From Burkholderiales bacterium (GTDB lineage Bacteria; Pseudomonadota; Gammaproteobacteria; Burkholderiales; Burkholderiaceae_C): DNA of 58,639 bases. A program made the translations under genes and the position numbers. Under the pieces are notes generated by a model that saw nothing but the letters and a program-made list of their open reading frames with translations, was not told where the DNA came from and made no database searches. Position 1 is the first letter of the stretch, and the number at the start of each line of letters is the position of its first letter. Below, one piece after another: positions 25,702-35,060 of this stretch. The DNA lies in contig CANFIH010000006.1 of NCBI GenBank assembly GCA_947446855.1, positions 1 to 58,639 on the forward strand, in the 5' to 3' direction.

Positions 25702-28134
25702 TTAGTTGCGAACCGGCTTGCCGGTCGACATCATTCCCATGATCCGCTCTTGCGTTTTGGGGTTGTTGAGCAGCGACCCAAAGGCCCGGCGCTCCAGCGT
25801 CATCAAATACTCTTCGTTCACCAGCGTGCCGGCATCCACATCGCCGCCACACACCACCTCGGCAATCAGCGAGGCGATGTGGAAGTCATGGGCACTGATA
25901 AAGCCGCCGTCGCGCATATTCACCAGCGAACCCTTGATGGTGGCGATGCCGCTGCGCCCAGCCACCTGGAATGGGCGGCGATGCGGTGCGCGGTAGCCGG
26001 ATGCACTCAGGGCGCGGGCCTCATTGAGGGCGACAAACAACAACTCGTCCTTGTGCGGCACGACCACATCGTTGTCCAGCAAATAGCCCAGCTTGCGCGA
26101 CTCCAGCGCACTGGTGCCCACCTTGGCCATGGCGGCAGCGGTAAAGCCTTCGGTGAGGAAGGGCAGCAGGTCCTTGCCCGTAGACAGGGTGGCGTTCTCG
26201 GCCGCACGGCGGGCGATGTAGGTGAGGCCACCGGCGCCGGGCACCAGGCCGACGCCGACTTCGACCAGACCGATATAGCTTTCCATGGCGACCACGCGTT
26301 TGCTGGAATACACGGCCAGTTCGCAACCACCACCGAGCGCCAGACCGCGCACGGCAGACACTACCGGCACATTGGAATAGCGCAGCTTGAGCATCATCTC
26401 CTGCATCTCGGCCTCGGCACCCTCAATCGCCTTGACGCCGCCCAGCATGAAGGCGGGCAGCATGGCCTGCAGATCGGCACCGGCGGAGAACATGTCGTCG
26501 GGCGACCAGATCACCAAACCCTGGTAACTCTGCTCGGCCAGAACTTGGGCCTGCAACAGGCCCTCGACCACACCCGGGCCGATGGCGTGCATCTTGGTCT
26601 TGATGCTGGCGATCAGCACATCGGCGTCCAGACTGCCGGGCTGGCCCAGCGTCCACAGGCGAATGTGTTCATCCTCATGCACGGTGCTGCCGGCTGTCTT
26701 GGCGTTGGCGGCCTTCGCGCCCAGCACGCTTTCCGGGAAATGCTGGCGCGCATACACGGGCAGATGGCGCACCGGCACAAACTGATTCGTCGTTGGATTC
26801 CAGGAGCCTTGCGGGGTGTGCACACCACCAGCCTGGGCGACGGGCCCCTTGAACACCCAGTCCGGCAACGGTGCGTTGCAGAGCGCCTTGCCCGCGTCAA
26901 TGTCTTCCTGCACCATCTGCGCCACCTCCAGCCAGCCGGCCTCCTGCCACAGCTCAAACGGGCCCTGCTGCATACCAAAGCCCCAGCGCATGCACAGGTC
27001 CACATCACGGGCGTTGTCAGCAATCGAAGCCAGATGGATGGCGGCGTAGTGGAAGCTGTTGCGCAGAATCGCCCACAGGAAGCGGCCCTGTGCGCCTTCG
27101 GCATTGCGGAGCAGCTTGAGGCGTTCGGCCGCCGGCTTTTTCAGCATGCGGGCATAGACCTCGTCGGCCTTCTCGCCTCCGGGCACATAGTCTTTGGTGG
27201 CCAAATCAAAGCGCAAGACGTCGCGGCCCACCTTCTTGAAGAAACCGGCCTTGGACTTCTGGCCCAGGTTGCCCAGCTCCAGCAGGGCTTTCAGCACCTC
27301 GGGGGTGGCGAAGCTGGCGTAGAACGGATCGAACGTGCCAGCCCCTGCGGTAGCGTCGCCGCTCAGCGTGTCCTGCAGCGTCTTGATCACATGGCCCATG
27401 GTGTCCAGGCCCACGACGTCGGCGGTGCGGAAGGTGCCGGAGCTGGCGCGGCCCAGCTTCTTGCCGGTCAGGTCGTCGACCACATCAAAGGTCAGGCCGA
27501 AGTTCTGCACCTCTTGCATGGTGGCCAGCATGCCGGCGACACCGACGCGGTTGGCGATGAAGTTGGGGGAATCCTTGGCCCGTACCACGCCCTTGCCCAG
27601 GTTGCGGGTGACAAAGGCTTCCAGGTCGTCCAGCACATCCGGTTGCGTGGTAGGCGTGTTGATCAGTTCCACCAGCGCCATGTAGCGCGGCGGGTTGAAG
27701 AAGTGGATGCCACAAAAGCGCGGCTTGATTTCTTCGGGCAGCGCTTCGCTCAACTTCGTGATGGACAGGCCGGAGGTGTTGCTGGCCACGATGGCGTGGG
27801 GGGCGATGAAGGGCGCGATTTTTTTGTAGAGATCGAGCTTCCAGTCCATGCGCTCGGCAATCGCCTCGATGATCAGGTCGCAGCCCAGCAGCAGGTCCAT
27901 GTGCTCTTCGTAATTCGCCTGCTGGATCAGCACTGCGTCTTCGGCAACACCCAGCGGCGCAGGCTTCTGCTTCTTCAACGCTTCTACCGCACGGGTGACG
28001 ATGCCATTTTTGGGGCCTTCTTTGGCGGGAAGGTCGAATAAAACCACCAGCACCTTGACGTTGACGAGGTGCGCGGCGATCTGCGCCCCCATGACACCGG
28101 CGCCCAGCACGGCGACTTTGCGAACATTTCTCAC
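25702..28134 (-). CDS. fadB: 3-hydroxyacyl-CoA dehydrogenase / enoyl-CoA hydratase fusion (FadB/FadN type)
   Basis: An 810-residue multifunctional beta-oxidation enzyme. The order is dehydrogenase first: NAD motif GAGVMG at 11-16, then the 3HCDH C-terminal domain to about 400, then a crotonase-like domain (about 460-700, with SAGADLQAML and LALGGGCELA). This order is that of FadN-like proteins, the reverse of E. coli FadB (hydratase first). It works with the downstream thiolase. The start follows AAGGAG. Confidence 0.92.
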   Translation of the reverse strand: MRNVRKVAVLGAGVMGAQIAAHLVNVKVLVVLFDLPAKEGPKNGIVTRAVEALKKQKPAPLGVAEDAVLIQQANYEEHMDLLLGCDLIIEAIAERMDWKLDLYKKIAPFIAPHAIVASNTSGLSITKLSEALPEEIKPRFCGIHFFNPPRYMALVELINTPTTQPDVLDDLEAFVTRNLGKGVVRAKDSPNFIANRVGVAGMLATMQEVQNFGLTFDVVDDLTGKKLGRASSGTFRTADVVGLDTMGHVIKTLQDTLSGDATAGAGTFDPFYASFATPEVLKALLELGNLGQKSKAGFFKKVGRDVLRFDLATKDYVPGGEKADEVYARMLKKPAAERLKLLRNAEGAQGRFLWAILRNSFHYAAIHLASIADNARDVDLCMRWGFGMQQGPFELWQEAGWLEVAQMVQEDIDAGKALCNAPLPDWVFKGPVAQAGGVHTPQGSWNPTTNQFVPVRHLPVYARQHFPESVLGAKAANAKTAGSTVHEDEHIRLWTLGQPGSLDADVLIASIKTKMHAIGPGVVEGLLQAQVLAEQSYQGLVIWSPDDMFSAGADLQAMLPAFMLGGVKAIEGAEAEMQEMMLKLRYSNVPVVSAVRGLALGGGCELAVYSSKRVVAMESYIGLVEVGVGLVPGAGGLTYIARRAAENATLSTGKDLLPFLTEGFTAAAMAKVGTSALESRKLGYLLDNDVVVPHKDELLFVALNEARALSASGYRAPHRRPFQVAGRSGIATIKGSLVNMRDGGFISAHDFHIASLIAEVVCGGDVDAGTLVNEEYLMTLERRAFGSLLNNPKTQERIMGMMSTGKPVRN

Positions 28135-28178
28135 ACACTACTCCTTCACTTAATGCTTACTTGCTGATCTTTTTGGAA

Positions 28179-28613
28179 TCACTCCACGCGATGCCAGACC
28201 TGGGTGCGGTAGATGAAGCCGATATAACCCCGCATCTCCATGCTCTTGCCGCCATCCACGGGTTTGAGGCGGGTCTTGTAGGTACTGCCCTTGGCCGGAT
28301 CGAGAATTTCACCGCCACCCCACAGACCTTTGTCGTCCGCGTCCTGGCGCACGTTGCGGATGATGGCCATGCCCAGCACCGGCTTGTCCTTGCGGTCGTC
28401 GCTGCACTTGTCGCACTTGTTGTCCTGCTTGGCGGGATCGAAGATCTTCTCGATAGTGCCGGTCAGCACGCCACCGCTCTCAGAAATACGCACCAGGGAT
28501 TTTTCGGTCTTGCCATCGTCATCAATCGTCTTCCACAAACCCACCGGCGTCATCTGCGCCATGGCGCAGACGGAAGACAGGGCCAGGGTCAGGGCTGCTA
28601 CGGCACGCATCAT
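28179..28613 (-). CDS. DUF2147 family secreted protein
   Basis: A 144-residue protein with a Sec signal peptide (about 1-19, cleavage after AMA) followed by a DUF2147 beta-rich domain: PVGLWKTIDDDGK, a pair of cysteines in CDKCSDD, then MRGYIGFIYRTQVW at the end. The function is not known; such proteins are periplasmic. It lies inside the beta-oxidation operon between the acyl-CoA dehydrogenase and fadB, about 45 bp from either. MRAVAAL one codon later is an equally possible start. Confidence 0.85.
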   Translation of the reverse strand: MMRAVAALTLALSSVCAMAQMTPVGLWKTIDDDGKTEKSLVRISESGGVLTGTIEKIFDPAKQDNKCDKCSDDRKDKPVLGMAIIRNVRQDADDKGLWGGGEILDPAKGSTYKTRLKPVDGGKSMEMRGYIGFIYRTQVWHRVE

Positions 28614-28651
28614 GTCGATCTCCTCGTTGTTATGAAAGCAGGGTTGAAAGT

Positions 28652-30448
28652 TCAGGCAAACACCGCATCGGTATCCATCAGCGCGCGGGCGCCGGTGCGT
28701 GCGGTGCGCATGGCGGTGGCCGTTTCGGGGAACAGCTTGGCAAAGTAGAAGCGCGCAGTCTGCAGCTTGGCCACATAGAACGTATCCGCGTTACCCGCTG
28801 CAATCTCCCGCAAGGCGACCTGTGCCATACGCGCCCAGAAGTAGCCGAACACCATATGGCCGGCCACCCGCAAATAATCCACGGCCGCAGCGCCCACTTC
28901 ATCCGGGTTCTGGAAGGCCTTGAAACCGAGCTCGGTGGTGAACTTGGTCATCTGCTCGCCCAGGATGGCGATGGGTGTGATGAACTCGGCCATCTTCTCG
29001 TTGACGCCCTCTTCTGCCACCAGCTGGCCGATCAGCTTGCCGAATTTTTTCAGCGTGGCGCCGTTGTTGGACAGCACCTTGCGGCCCAGCAGGTCCAGTG
29101 CCTGGATGGTGTTGGTGCCTTCGTAAATCAGGTTGATGCGGGAGTCGCGCACAAACTGTTCCATGCCGCTTTGCTTGATGTAGCCATGGCCACCAAACAC
29201 CTGCAGGCAGCCCGAAGTGGCGGTCCAGCCGTTGTCGGTGATAAAGCCTTTGACGATGGGGGTGAGCAGGGCCAGCATCTCGGCGCTGTCCTTGCGCACC
29301 TTCTCCTCCGGGTGGAAATGCTCTTTCTCCAGCAGCATCGAGCAGTAAGTCAAGAGTGCGCGGCCCCCTTCGGCATAGGCCTTGGCCGTGAGCAGCATCT
29401 TGCGCACATCGGGGTGCACGAGGATGGGGTCGGCAGGCAGGTCCTTGGCCTTGGGGCCGGAGAGCGCACGCATCTGGATGCGGTCCCTGGCATAGACCAG
29501 CGCGTTCTGGTAGGCCACCTCGGTCAGGCCCAGCGACTGGTTGCCTACACCCAGGCGCGCTGCGTTCATCATCACGAACATGCCCTGCATGCCCTTGTTG
29601 GGCTGGCCCACCAGCGTGCCCACGGCGCCATCCAGCACCATCTGGCAGGTGGCGCTGCCGTTGATGCCCATCTTGTGCTCCAGGCCGCCGCAGAAGATGC
29701 CGTTGCGCTCGCCCAGCGAGCCATCCGCGTTGACGTGGAACTTGGGCACGATGAACAGGCTCACGCCCTTGATGCCGGGGGGCGCGTCGGTCATGCGCGC
29801 CAGCACCAGGTGCACGATGTTGTCGGCCAGGTCGTGCTCCCCGGCGCTGATGAAAATCTTGTTGCCGGTGATCTTGTAGGTGCCGTCCGGCTGCGGCTCG
29901 GCCTTGGTGCGCATCAGGCCCAGGTCGGTGCCGCAATGCGGTTCGGTCAGGCACATGGAGCCGGTCCATTCACCGCTGGTCATCTTGTGCAGATAGGTCT
30001 GCTTTTGTGCCTCGGTGCCGTGCTCGCGCAGGGCGGCGTAGGCGCCGTGCGTGAGGCCGGGGTACATGGTCCAGGCCTGGTTGGCACTGTTCATCATTTC
30101 GTAGAACAACTGGTTCACCACCAGCGGCAGGTCCTGGCCGCCGAAATTGGCATCGCAGGCGAGTGCGGCCCAGCCGCCGTCGATGTACTGGCGATAGGCT
30201 TCCTTGAAGCCTTTGGGGGTGGTGACGGCGTGGCTGGTCTGGTCCAGGCGGCAGCCCTCGGCATCGCCGCTGACGTTGAGCGGAAAGATCACCTCGGCAG
30301 CAAACTTGCCGCCCTCCTCCAGCACGGCGTTCACCGTGTCGGCGTCGAGCTCGGCGTGCTTGGGGATGTGTTGCAAGTCGTCCATCACGTGGAGCAGCTC
30401 GTGCATCACAAACTGCATGTCGCGCAGGGGTGGTGTGTAAGTGGGCAT
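28652..30448 (-). CDS. Acyl-CoA dehydrogenase, long (about 600-residue) type
   Basis: A 598-residue FAD enzyme catalysing the first step of beta-oxidation. The core has N-terminal, middle (MCLTEPHCGTDLG, about 158-170) and C-terminal helical domains, plus the extra C-terminal domain of the DmdC/AcdH-type long family. The ISAGEHD and FGGHGYIKQSG segments are typical, and the likely catalytic Glu is in the YEGTNTIQALDL block. It is 18 bp downstream of the tetR gene and therefore cotranscribed with it. Confidence 0.92.
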   Translation of the reverse strand: MPTYTPPLRDMQFVMHELLHVMDDLQHIPKHAELDADTVNAVLEEGGKFAAEVIFPLNVSGDAEGCRLDQTSHAVTTPKGFKEAYRQYIDGGWAALACDANFGGQDLPLVVNQLFYEMMNSANQAWTMYPGLTHGAYAALREHGTEAQKQTYLHKMTSGEWTGSMCLTEPHCGTDLGLMRTKAEPQPDGTYKITGNKIFISAGEHDLADNIVHLVLARMTDAPPGIKGVSLFIVPKFHVNADGSLGERNGIFCGGLEHKMGINGSATCQMVLDGAVGTLVGQPNKGMQGMFVMMNAARLGVGNQSLGLTEVAYQNALVYARDRIQMRALSGPKAKDLPADPILVHPDVRKMLLTAKAYAEGGRALLTYCSMLLEKEHFHPEEKVRKDSAEMLALLTPIVKGFITDNGWTATSGCLQVFGGHGYIKQSGMEQFVRDSRINLIYEGTNTIQALDLLGRKVLSNNGATLKKFGKLIGQLVAEEGVNEKMAEFITPIAILGEQMTKFTTELGFKAFQNPDEVGAAAVDYLRVAGHMVFGYFWARMAQVALREIAAGNADTFYVAKLQTARFYFAKLFPETATAMRTARTGARALMDTDAVFA

Positions 30449-30466
30449 GGTGGGCTCCTGAAAAAA

Positions 30467-31105
30467 CTAGACGGATGGGAAGCCTGTTGCGCTATTGCGC
30501 GCCAGGATGTTGGCAAAGGCGAGGTTGGCGCGCTCCAGCGAGCCGGGGTTCTTGAGAAAGCGGGCCTCGTAGTGCAAGGCCAGGATCAGGCCGTGGATTT
30601 CAAAACCCAACTGATGCGGGTCGACATCGGCGCGAAGATGGCCACATTGCTGCGCCTGCTCCACGGCGCGGTACAGGGCCTGCAGCCAGGTCTGTACCGA
30701 GCTGGCCAGGGCGTCGCGCACCGGGCCGGGCCGGTCATCAAACTCCACGGCGCCACTGATAAAAATGCAGCCGGACCGGATTTCGACGGCCACGCGTTTC
30801 ATCCAGTTGCCAAACAGGGCCTGCACCCGGGGCAGCCCCCGCGCGGCATGCAGCGAGGGGTAAAAAATCTCTTGTTCGAAGCGGCTGAAATATTCGCGGA
30901 TGACGGAGATCTGCAGCTCCTCGCGCGAGCCGAAATGGGCGAACACGCCAGACTTGCTCATCTGCGTGACCTCGGCAATGGCGCCAATGCTCAAGCCCTC
31001 CAGGCCGATCTGGGTGGCCAGGCCAAGCGCGGCTTCAATGATCGCAGCCTTGGTCTGCTGGCCTTTTTGCAAGGCGCGGGGTGCGGTGCCGGTAGAAGAT
31101 GCCAT
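30467..31105 (-). CDS. TetR/AcrR regulator of the beta-oxidation operon
   Basis: A 212-residue TetR-family repressor. The helix-turn-helix spans about 25-60 (GLSIGAIAEVTQMSKSGVFAHF), and the variable ligand domain follows. It is first in the operon with acyl-CoA dehydrogenase, fadB and fadA, and a near-perfect 24 bp palindrome lies 37 bp before its start. This implies autorepression and acyl-CoA-responsive control, analogous to FadR/PsrA. The start at MASSTGT is preferred; the longer in-frame form would run through the palindrome. Confidence 0.88.
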   Translation of the reverse strand: MASSTGTAPRALQKGQQTKAAIIEAALGLATQIGLEGLSIGAIAEVTQMSKSGVFAHFGSREELQISVIREYFSRFEQEIFYPSLHAARGLPRVQALFGNWMKRVAVEIRSGCIFISGAVEFDDRPGPVRDALASSVQTWLQALYRAVEQAQQCGHLRADVDPHQLGFEIHGLILALHYEARFLKNPGSLERANLAFANILARNSATGFPSV

Positions 31106-31141
31106 GGTGCGGATGCTGAGCCGGCAGGATGGTGCCGGCAA

Positions 31142-31165
31142 AAAATAGAACGATCGTGCTATTTT
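31142..31165. promoter_or_regulatory. 24 bp palindromic operator upstream of the tetR-led beta-oxidation operon
   Basis: AAAATAG-A-ACGATCGT-G-CTATTTT is symmetric about 31153/31154 with one mismatched pair (31149/31158). The ACGATCGT core and AT-rich arms look like a TetR-family operator. It lies 37 bp from the tetR start, where it would cover the promoter. The link to the adjacent TetR is inferred. Confidence 0.75.
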
Positions 31166-31234
31166 GCAGTATCCAAGCATGAGCCCACAGGCTGCTGCGG
31201 GTTCTAGATCAGGTTTTCTATTTAGGTCGCGGGT

Positions 31235-31936
31235 TTACCCGAGCATGCTGGCCAAGCTGGCGTCCAGGTGTTCTGAAGGCAGGCGCTTGAAGCCCGAGCG
31301 CACAAAACGCTGTAGCCGCCCGACCGCATAGGCGGTCAACACCGAGGCACATACCTGGGCATCCACGGTGGGCGTGAGGGATGCGGGCGACGCACCCGCG
31401 CGCAGACACTGCTTGAGGGTGGCTTCGATCTTGTCAAAGAACTGGTTCATGCGCTGCTGCAGGCGCTCGTTTTCAAACACCAGGGCATCGCCCACCATGA
31501 CGCGTGCCATACCCGGATTCTTCTCGGCAAACTGCACCAGCATGGCGATGATGCGGGCGCTTTGGCGTGCACCGGTTGTCGCATCCTGGCTTTGTTCACG
31601 CTCCACGATCTGGTTAGCCAGGGTGAACACCGATTGTTCGATGAAATCGATCAGCCCTTCGAACATCTGCGCCTTGCTGGCGAAATGCCGGTAGAGCGCC
31701 GCCTCACTCACCTGCAGCCGCCCGGCCAAGGCCGCCGTGGTGACGCGCTCGCCGGCCGGCTGCTCCAGCATGGCGGCCAGGGTTTGCAGGATCTGAACGC
31801 GCCGCTCGCCCGGCTTGGGACGCTTGCGCACAGCCACAGAGTGCAGCAGGGTCACGGGAAGCGTGTCCTGCTGCGCGTCTTCAAATGGCGATGTAGGGGC
31901 GTCAGGCATGGTGGACTGCGGCATGTGTTGATTCAT
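31235..31936 (-). CDS. slmA: Nucleoid occlusion factor SlmA (TetR family)
   Basis: A 233-residue TetR-type protein. The helix-turn-helix TTAALAGRLQVSEAALYRHF lies at about 67-86 and is followed by KAQMFEGLIDFIE, the sequence that distinguishes SlmA from other TetR proteins. SlmA binds DNA and FtsZ to stop septa forming over the nucleoid. A disordered N-terminus of about 45 residues is longer than in E. coli. The ATG overlaps the stop of the histidine kinase (ATGA), so it is translationally coupled to the two-component system. Confidence 0.85.
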   Translation of the reverse strand: MNQHMPQSTMPDAPTSPFEDAQQDTLPVTLLHSVAVRKRPKPGERRVQILQTLAAMLEQPAGERVTTAALAGRLQVSEAALYRHFASKAQMFEGLIDFIEQSVFTLANQIVEREQSQDATTGARQSARIIAMLVQFAEKNPGMARVMVGDALVFENERLQQRMNQFFDKIEATLKQCLRAGASPASLTPTVDAQVCASVLTAYAVGRLQRFVRSGFKRLPSEHLDASLASMLG

Positions 31937-33321
31937 TCTCGCACAGGCTCCAGCAGCAACCGAAAGCACAAACCCCGGCCTTGGGCACCCCCCAGAATTT
32001 GCAAGGGACTGCGGTGCACGCGCGCAATTTCATCGGCAATTGCCAGGCCCAGGCCATTACCGACCCCCGGTGTGCCGGGCAGCCGGTAAAAGCGCTCCAG
32101 CAGGCGCGCACGCTCTGCAGGCGGTACGCCGGGGCCATTGTCCTCGACCGCCAAAAACGCCCTGTCGCCCTCCTCCCCGTTGGCCGAACAGGAGCCGCAA
32201 CGCAGCGTGACGCGCCCGCCTGCCGGGGTGTAGCGCACGGCGTTGTCCACCAGGTTTACCAACAACTCGCGCAGCAGCCAGGCGTAGCCATTGACCCGGA
32301 CGTCGCTGGCCTCCAGCCCGAGGTCGATGTGCTTGGCGGCAGCGGCATCCAGAAAGTCTTCCAGCACCTCTTCACACAAAGGTTTGAGGTCGACCGCCTG
32401 GCGTGGCTCGGTGCTGCTGCTGCGCGCATCGGCTCTGGAGAGAGCCAGCAACTGGTTGGCCAGTTGCGAGGTTCTGCGGGTGGCGTCGCGCAGCTTTTGC
32501 AACTGGTCGGCGCGCAGGGTGATGCTGTCGGCTGCGGGCAAGGCCCAGGCTTCCACCTGCGCCTGCAGGCCGGCCAGCGGGGTGCGCAACTGGTGTGCCG
32601 CATCCGCCACGAAGCGGCGCTGGCTTTCGGCCTGGGCGTTGACCAGCTCGAACAAGCGGTTCAGCGACAGCACCAGGGGCCGCACCTCGTCCGGCGAACC
32701 GGCAGCATCCAGCGGCGTGAGGTCACGCGGGGAGCGGCCCTCGACCGCATCCTTGAGTTCCAGCAGGGGGCGCAGGCCCCGGCGCACGGCCCAGTTGACG
32801 GCAAAGGCAGCGCCCACGACCAACATCAGGTTAGGCAATGCCACCCGGAACCACAGACGGCGAAACCACTGCATACGACCGTCAGAGCCATCTGCCAGGC
32901 GCACCGTGAGCTCACCCGCAGCGCTGAGAACGCGTTGGCTAACGATGCGATACACCACGTATCGGTACTCCTGGCTGGAAAACTCGGGCTCATAGGTCGC
33001 TGGCGGGTAGTCGCCCAGCCAGGCGTCGCCGATCAGCACCTTGCCCTCGGTGGTGAGCACCGCATAGGCCGAAAGGCCCGGGCGCGTGGACAAAAAGTCT
33101 TCAATCGCCGGCGTCATTTTGAAATTCAGTGCACCCGTGACAGGGCCTCTGCGGCCCACAATCGAGTCGACCAGGGGCGCCACCAAGGTCAGCAGCTGGC
33201 GGTCCTGCTGGATGGCCGCCGTGTCTGCAAACTGAAAATCAAACCAGGTGTTGAGCACGGCCAGCAGCAGCAACGGTGCGAGCAGCAACAGCAACAGGCG
33301 CCGTTGCAGGCCCGGGCCCAT
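31933..33321 (-). CDS. Sensor histidine kinase (TctE/QseC-like)
   Basis: A 462-residue inner-membrane kinase. The first membrane segment is at 8-24, followed by a periplasmic 2CSK_N-like domain and a second membrane segment at 160-178. The HAMP-like region comes next, and the phospho-acceptor His243 is in AAHQLRTPL. The ATPase domain has an N-box (LVNLVDNAVRYTP), a G1-like NGPGVP and G2 GNGLGLAIA. It is paired with the response regulator directly upstream. The start is the ATG 20 bp after that gene's stop. The signal is unknown. Confidence 0.9.
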   Translation of the reverse strand: MGPGLQRRLLLLLLAPLLLLAVLNTWFDFQFADTAAIQQDRQLLTLVAPLVDSIVGRRGPVTGALNFKMTPAIEDFLSTRPGLSAYAVLTTEGKVLIGDAWLGDYPPATYEPEFSSQEYRYVVYRIVSQRVLSAAGELTVRLADGSDGRMQWFRRLWFRVALPNLMLVVGAAFAVNWAVRRGLRPLLELKDAVEGRSPRDLTPLDAAGSPDEVRPLVLSLNRLFELVNAQAESQRRFVADAAHQLRTPLAGLQAQVEAWALPAADSITLRADQLQKLRDATRRTSQLANQLLALSRADARSSSTEPRQAVDLKPLCEEVLEDFLDAAAAKHIDLGLEASDVRVNGYAWLLRELLVNLVDNAVRYTPAGGRVTLRCGSCSANGEEGDRAFLAVEDNGPGVPPAERARLLERFYRLPGTPGVGNGLGLAIADEIARVHRSPLQILGGAQGRGLCFRLLLEPVRE

Positions 33322-33341
33322 GGAGGCTGGCAGTTGCGGCT

Positions 33342-34061
33342 TCAATCGGGGCCCACCCGCTCCAGCCGGTAGCCAAAACCGCGAATCGAACGCAGCGCAA
33401 TGCCGTGCGGCTCCAGCTTGGCGCGCAGGCGCGAGATGTACACCTCCACCGCGTTGGGCGTGATCTCCTTGTCCCAGCCGGTAAGCGCTTGCAGCAGCTT
33501 GTCTTTGTTGGCGGGCTTGGGTGCTTGCAGCATCAGGTATTCCATCACCGTCCACTCGCGCGGGCCCAGTTCCAACGGTTGCCGGACTGTGACGGGCGGC
33601 GCTTCGCTGCCATCTTCCGCCGTTTTCGCCACGATCACGGCCTGGCGCAAGGCCGTGTCCAACTCCAGCGCGCCAAAGCGCAACACGGCCGAAGTGGCGG
33701 CCTGCGAGCGGCGCAACAGGGCACGCAGGCGGGCCAGCAGTTCGGGCAGCTCATAGGGCTTGACCATGTAATCGTCTGCGCCCTTGTCCAGCCCCTGCAC
33801 CCGGTCTTGCAACGCGTCGCGGGCGGTCAGGATCAGCGCGGGCATGGTGTGGCCCTGGTCGCGCAGCGCCTGGGTCAGTTCCAGCCCATCCATGGCGGGC
33901 AGACCGATGTCAATGACGGCAATGTCAAAGGCATCGGTTTGCGTGACTTCGAGCGCGCGCTCGGCACTGCCCACCCAGTCCACCGCGTAACCGGCGTTGG
34001 ACAGGCCCAGCTTGATGCCACTGGCTACCAGCACATCGTCTTCAACCAGGAGAAGTCGCAT
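33342..34061 (-). CDS. OmpR/PhoB-family response regulator
   Basis: A 239-residue regulator. The receiver domain (1-120) has the acidic pair at 8-9, phospho-acceptor Asp51 and Lys101 (MVKPYE). The winged-helix DNA-binding domain covers about 128-235. A Pro/Glu-containing insert around 146-160 makes the DNA-binding part longer than the usual OmpR length. It forms a unit with the histidine kinase and slmA, all on the minus strand, 5 bp after argB. Confidence 0.92.
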   Translation of the reverse strand: MRLLLVEDDVLVASGIKLGLSNAGYAVDWVGSAERALEVTQTDAFDIAVIDIGLPAMDGLELTQALRDQGHTMPALILTARDALQDRVQGLDKGADDYMVKPYELPELLARLRALLRRSQAATSAVLRFGALELDTALRQAVIVAKTAEDGSEAPPVTVRQPLELGPREWTVMEYLMLQAPKPANKDKLLQALTGWDKEITPNAVEVYISRLRAKLEPHGIALRSIRGFGYRLERVGPD

Positions 34062-34066
34062 CAGTT

Positions 34067-34969
34067 CTAGTGTGAGCGGATCATGGTGCCGAAGGCCTGA
34101 TCGGTCAGGATTTCCAGCAGCAAGACGTGGGGCACGCGGCCGTCGATGATGTGCACCGAGTTGACGCCGCTCTTGGCCGCGTCCAGCGCACCGGCAATCT
34201 TGGGCAGCATGCCGCCCGATATCGTGCCATCGGCAAACAGCTCGTCAATGCGGCGCGCCGTCAAATCGGTGAGCAACTTGCCTTCCTTGTCGAGCACGCC
34301 GCTGATGTTGGTCAGCATCATGAGCTTCTCGGCCTGGAGCACGGTGGCCAGCTTGGCGGCAACGACGTCGGCATTGATGTTGTAGCTCTCGTTGTTCTCA
34401 CCAAAGCCGATCGGGCTGATGACGGGGATGAAGGCATCGTCCTGCAAGGCTTTCACCACACTGGGGTCCACGCTGACGATGTCGCCCACCTGGCCGACAT
34501 CGTGCTCGATGCTCGGGTCGGCGTTGTCCAGCATCTTGAGTTTTTGCGCACGGATCATGGCGCCGTCGCGCCCGGTCAGGCCCACGGCCTTGCCACCGGC
34601 CTGGTTGATCAGGCCCACGATGTCCTGCTGCACCTCGCCACCCAGCACCCACTCCACCACTTCCATGGTTTGCGGATCAGTCACACGCATGCCCTGGATG
34701 AAGTTGCCCTTCATGCCCAGGCGCTTCAAGGCACTCTCAATCTGCGGGCCGCCGCCATGCACCACCACCGGGTTGATGCCCACCAGCTTCAGGAGCACCA
34801 CGTCCTCGGCAAAGGCTTTTTGCAGGGCCGGGTCGGTCATGGCGTTGCCGCCGTATTTGATGACCATGGTCTTGCCATGGAACTTGCGGATGTACGGCAA
34901 GGCTTGGGCCAGGATGTCGGCTTTGTCGTGGTTGGCAATTGATGTGGAGATGGGCGGAAGGTCAGACAT
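34067..34969 (-). CDS. argB: Acetylglutamate kinase
   Basis: Second step of arginine synthesis: phosphorylation of N-acetylglutamate. The 300-residue protein has the amino-acid-kinase fold with the KYGGNAM nucleotide-binding block, the [10 protein letters not shown] block, the [10 protein letters not shown] loop and the ISGGMLPK block. It starts at MSDLPPIS, which matches family length; the longer in-frame form is rejected. It appears to head the series argB-response regulator-kinase-slmA, with 5 bp to the next gene. Confidence 0.96.
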   Translation of the reverse strand: MSDLPPISTSIANHDKADILAQALPYIRKFHGKTMVIKYGGNAMTDPALQKAFAEDVVLLKLVGINPVVVHGGGPQIESALKRLGMKGNFIQGMRVTDPQTMEVVEWVLGGEVQQDIVGLINQAGGKAVGLTGRDGAMIRAQKLKMLDNADPSIEHDVGQVGDIVSVDPSVVKALQDDAFIPVISPIGFGENNESYNINADVVAAKLATVLQAEKLMMLTNISGVLDKEGKLLTDLTARRIDELFADGTISGGMLPKIAGALDAAKSGVNSVHIIDGRVPHVLLLEILTDQAFGTMIRSH

Positions 34970-35060
34970 GGTCGTATGTTCAGATGGGGATTGGTTGGAA
35001 CTGAAACAAATTGTGCCTGATGGCTGTGGCACAACGCATGTGCCATGGCCCACTGCGGCC

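Noticed and set aside
24445..28041. A 1198-codon open frame on the plus strand
   Set aside because: It is antisense to fadA and fadB and reflects high third-position GC; the translation has biased Gly/His/Gln composition and matches no protein.
31189..31206. Hairpin CCCACAG-GCTG-CTGCGGG downstream of slmA as terminator
   Set aside because: One weak pair in the stem and no T-run in either direction.
28856..31207. A 783-codon plus-strand open frame
   Set aside because: Antisense to acyl-CoA dehydrogenase and tetR; same high-GC artefact, with no recognisable domain.
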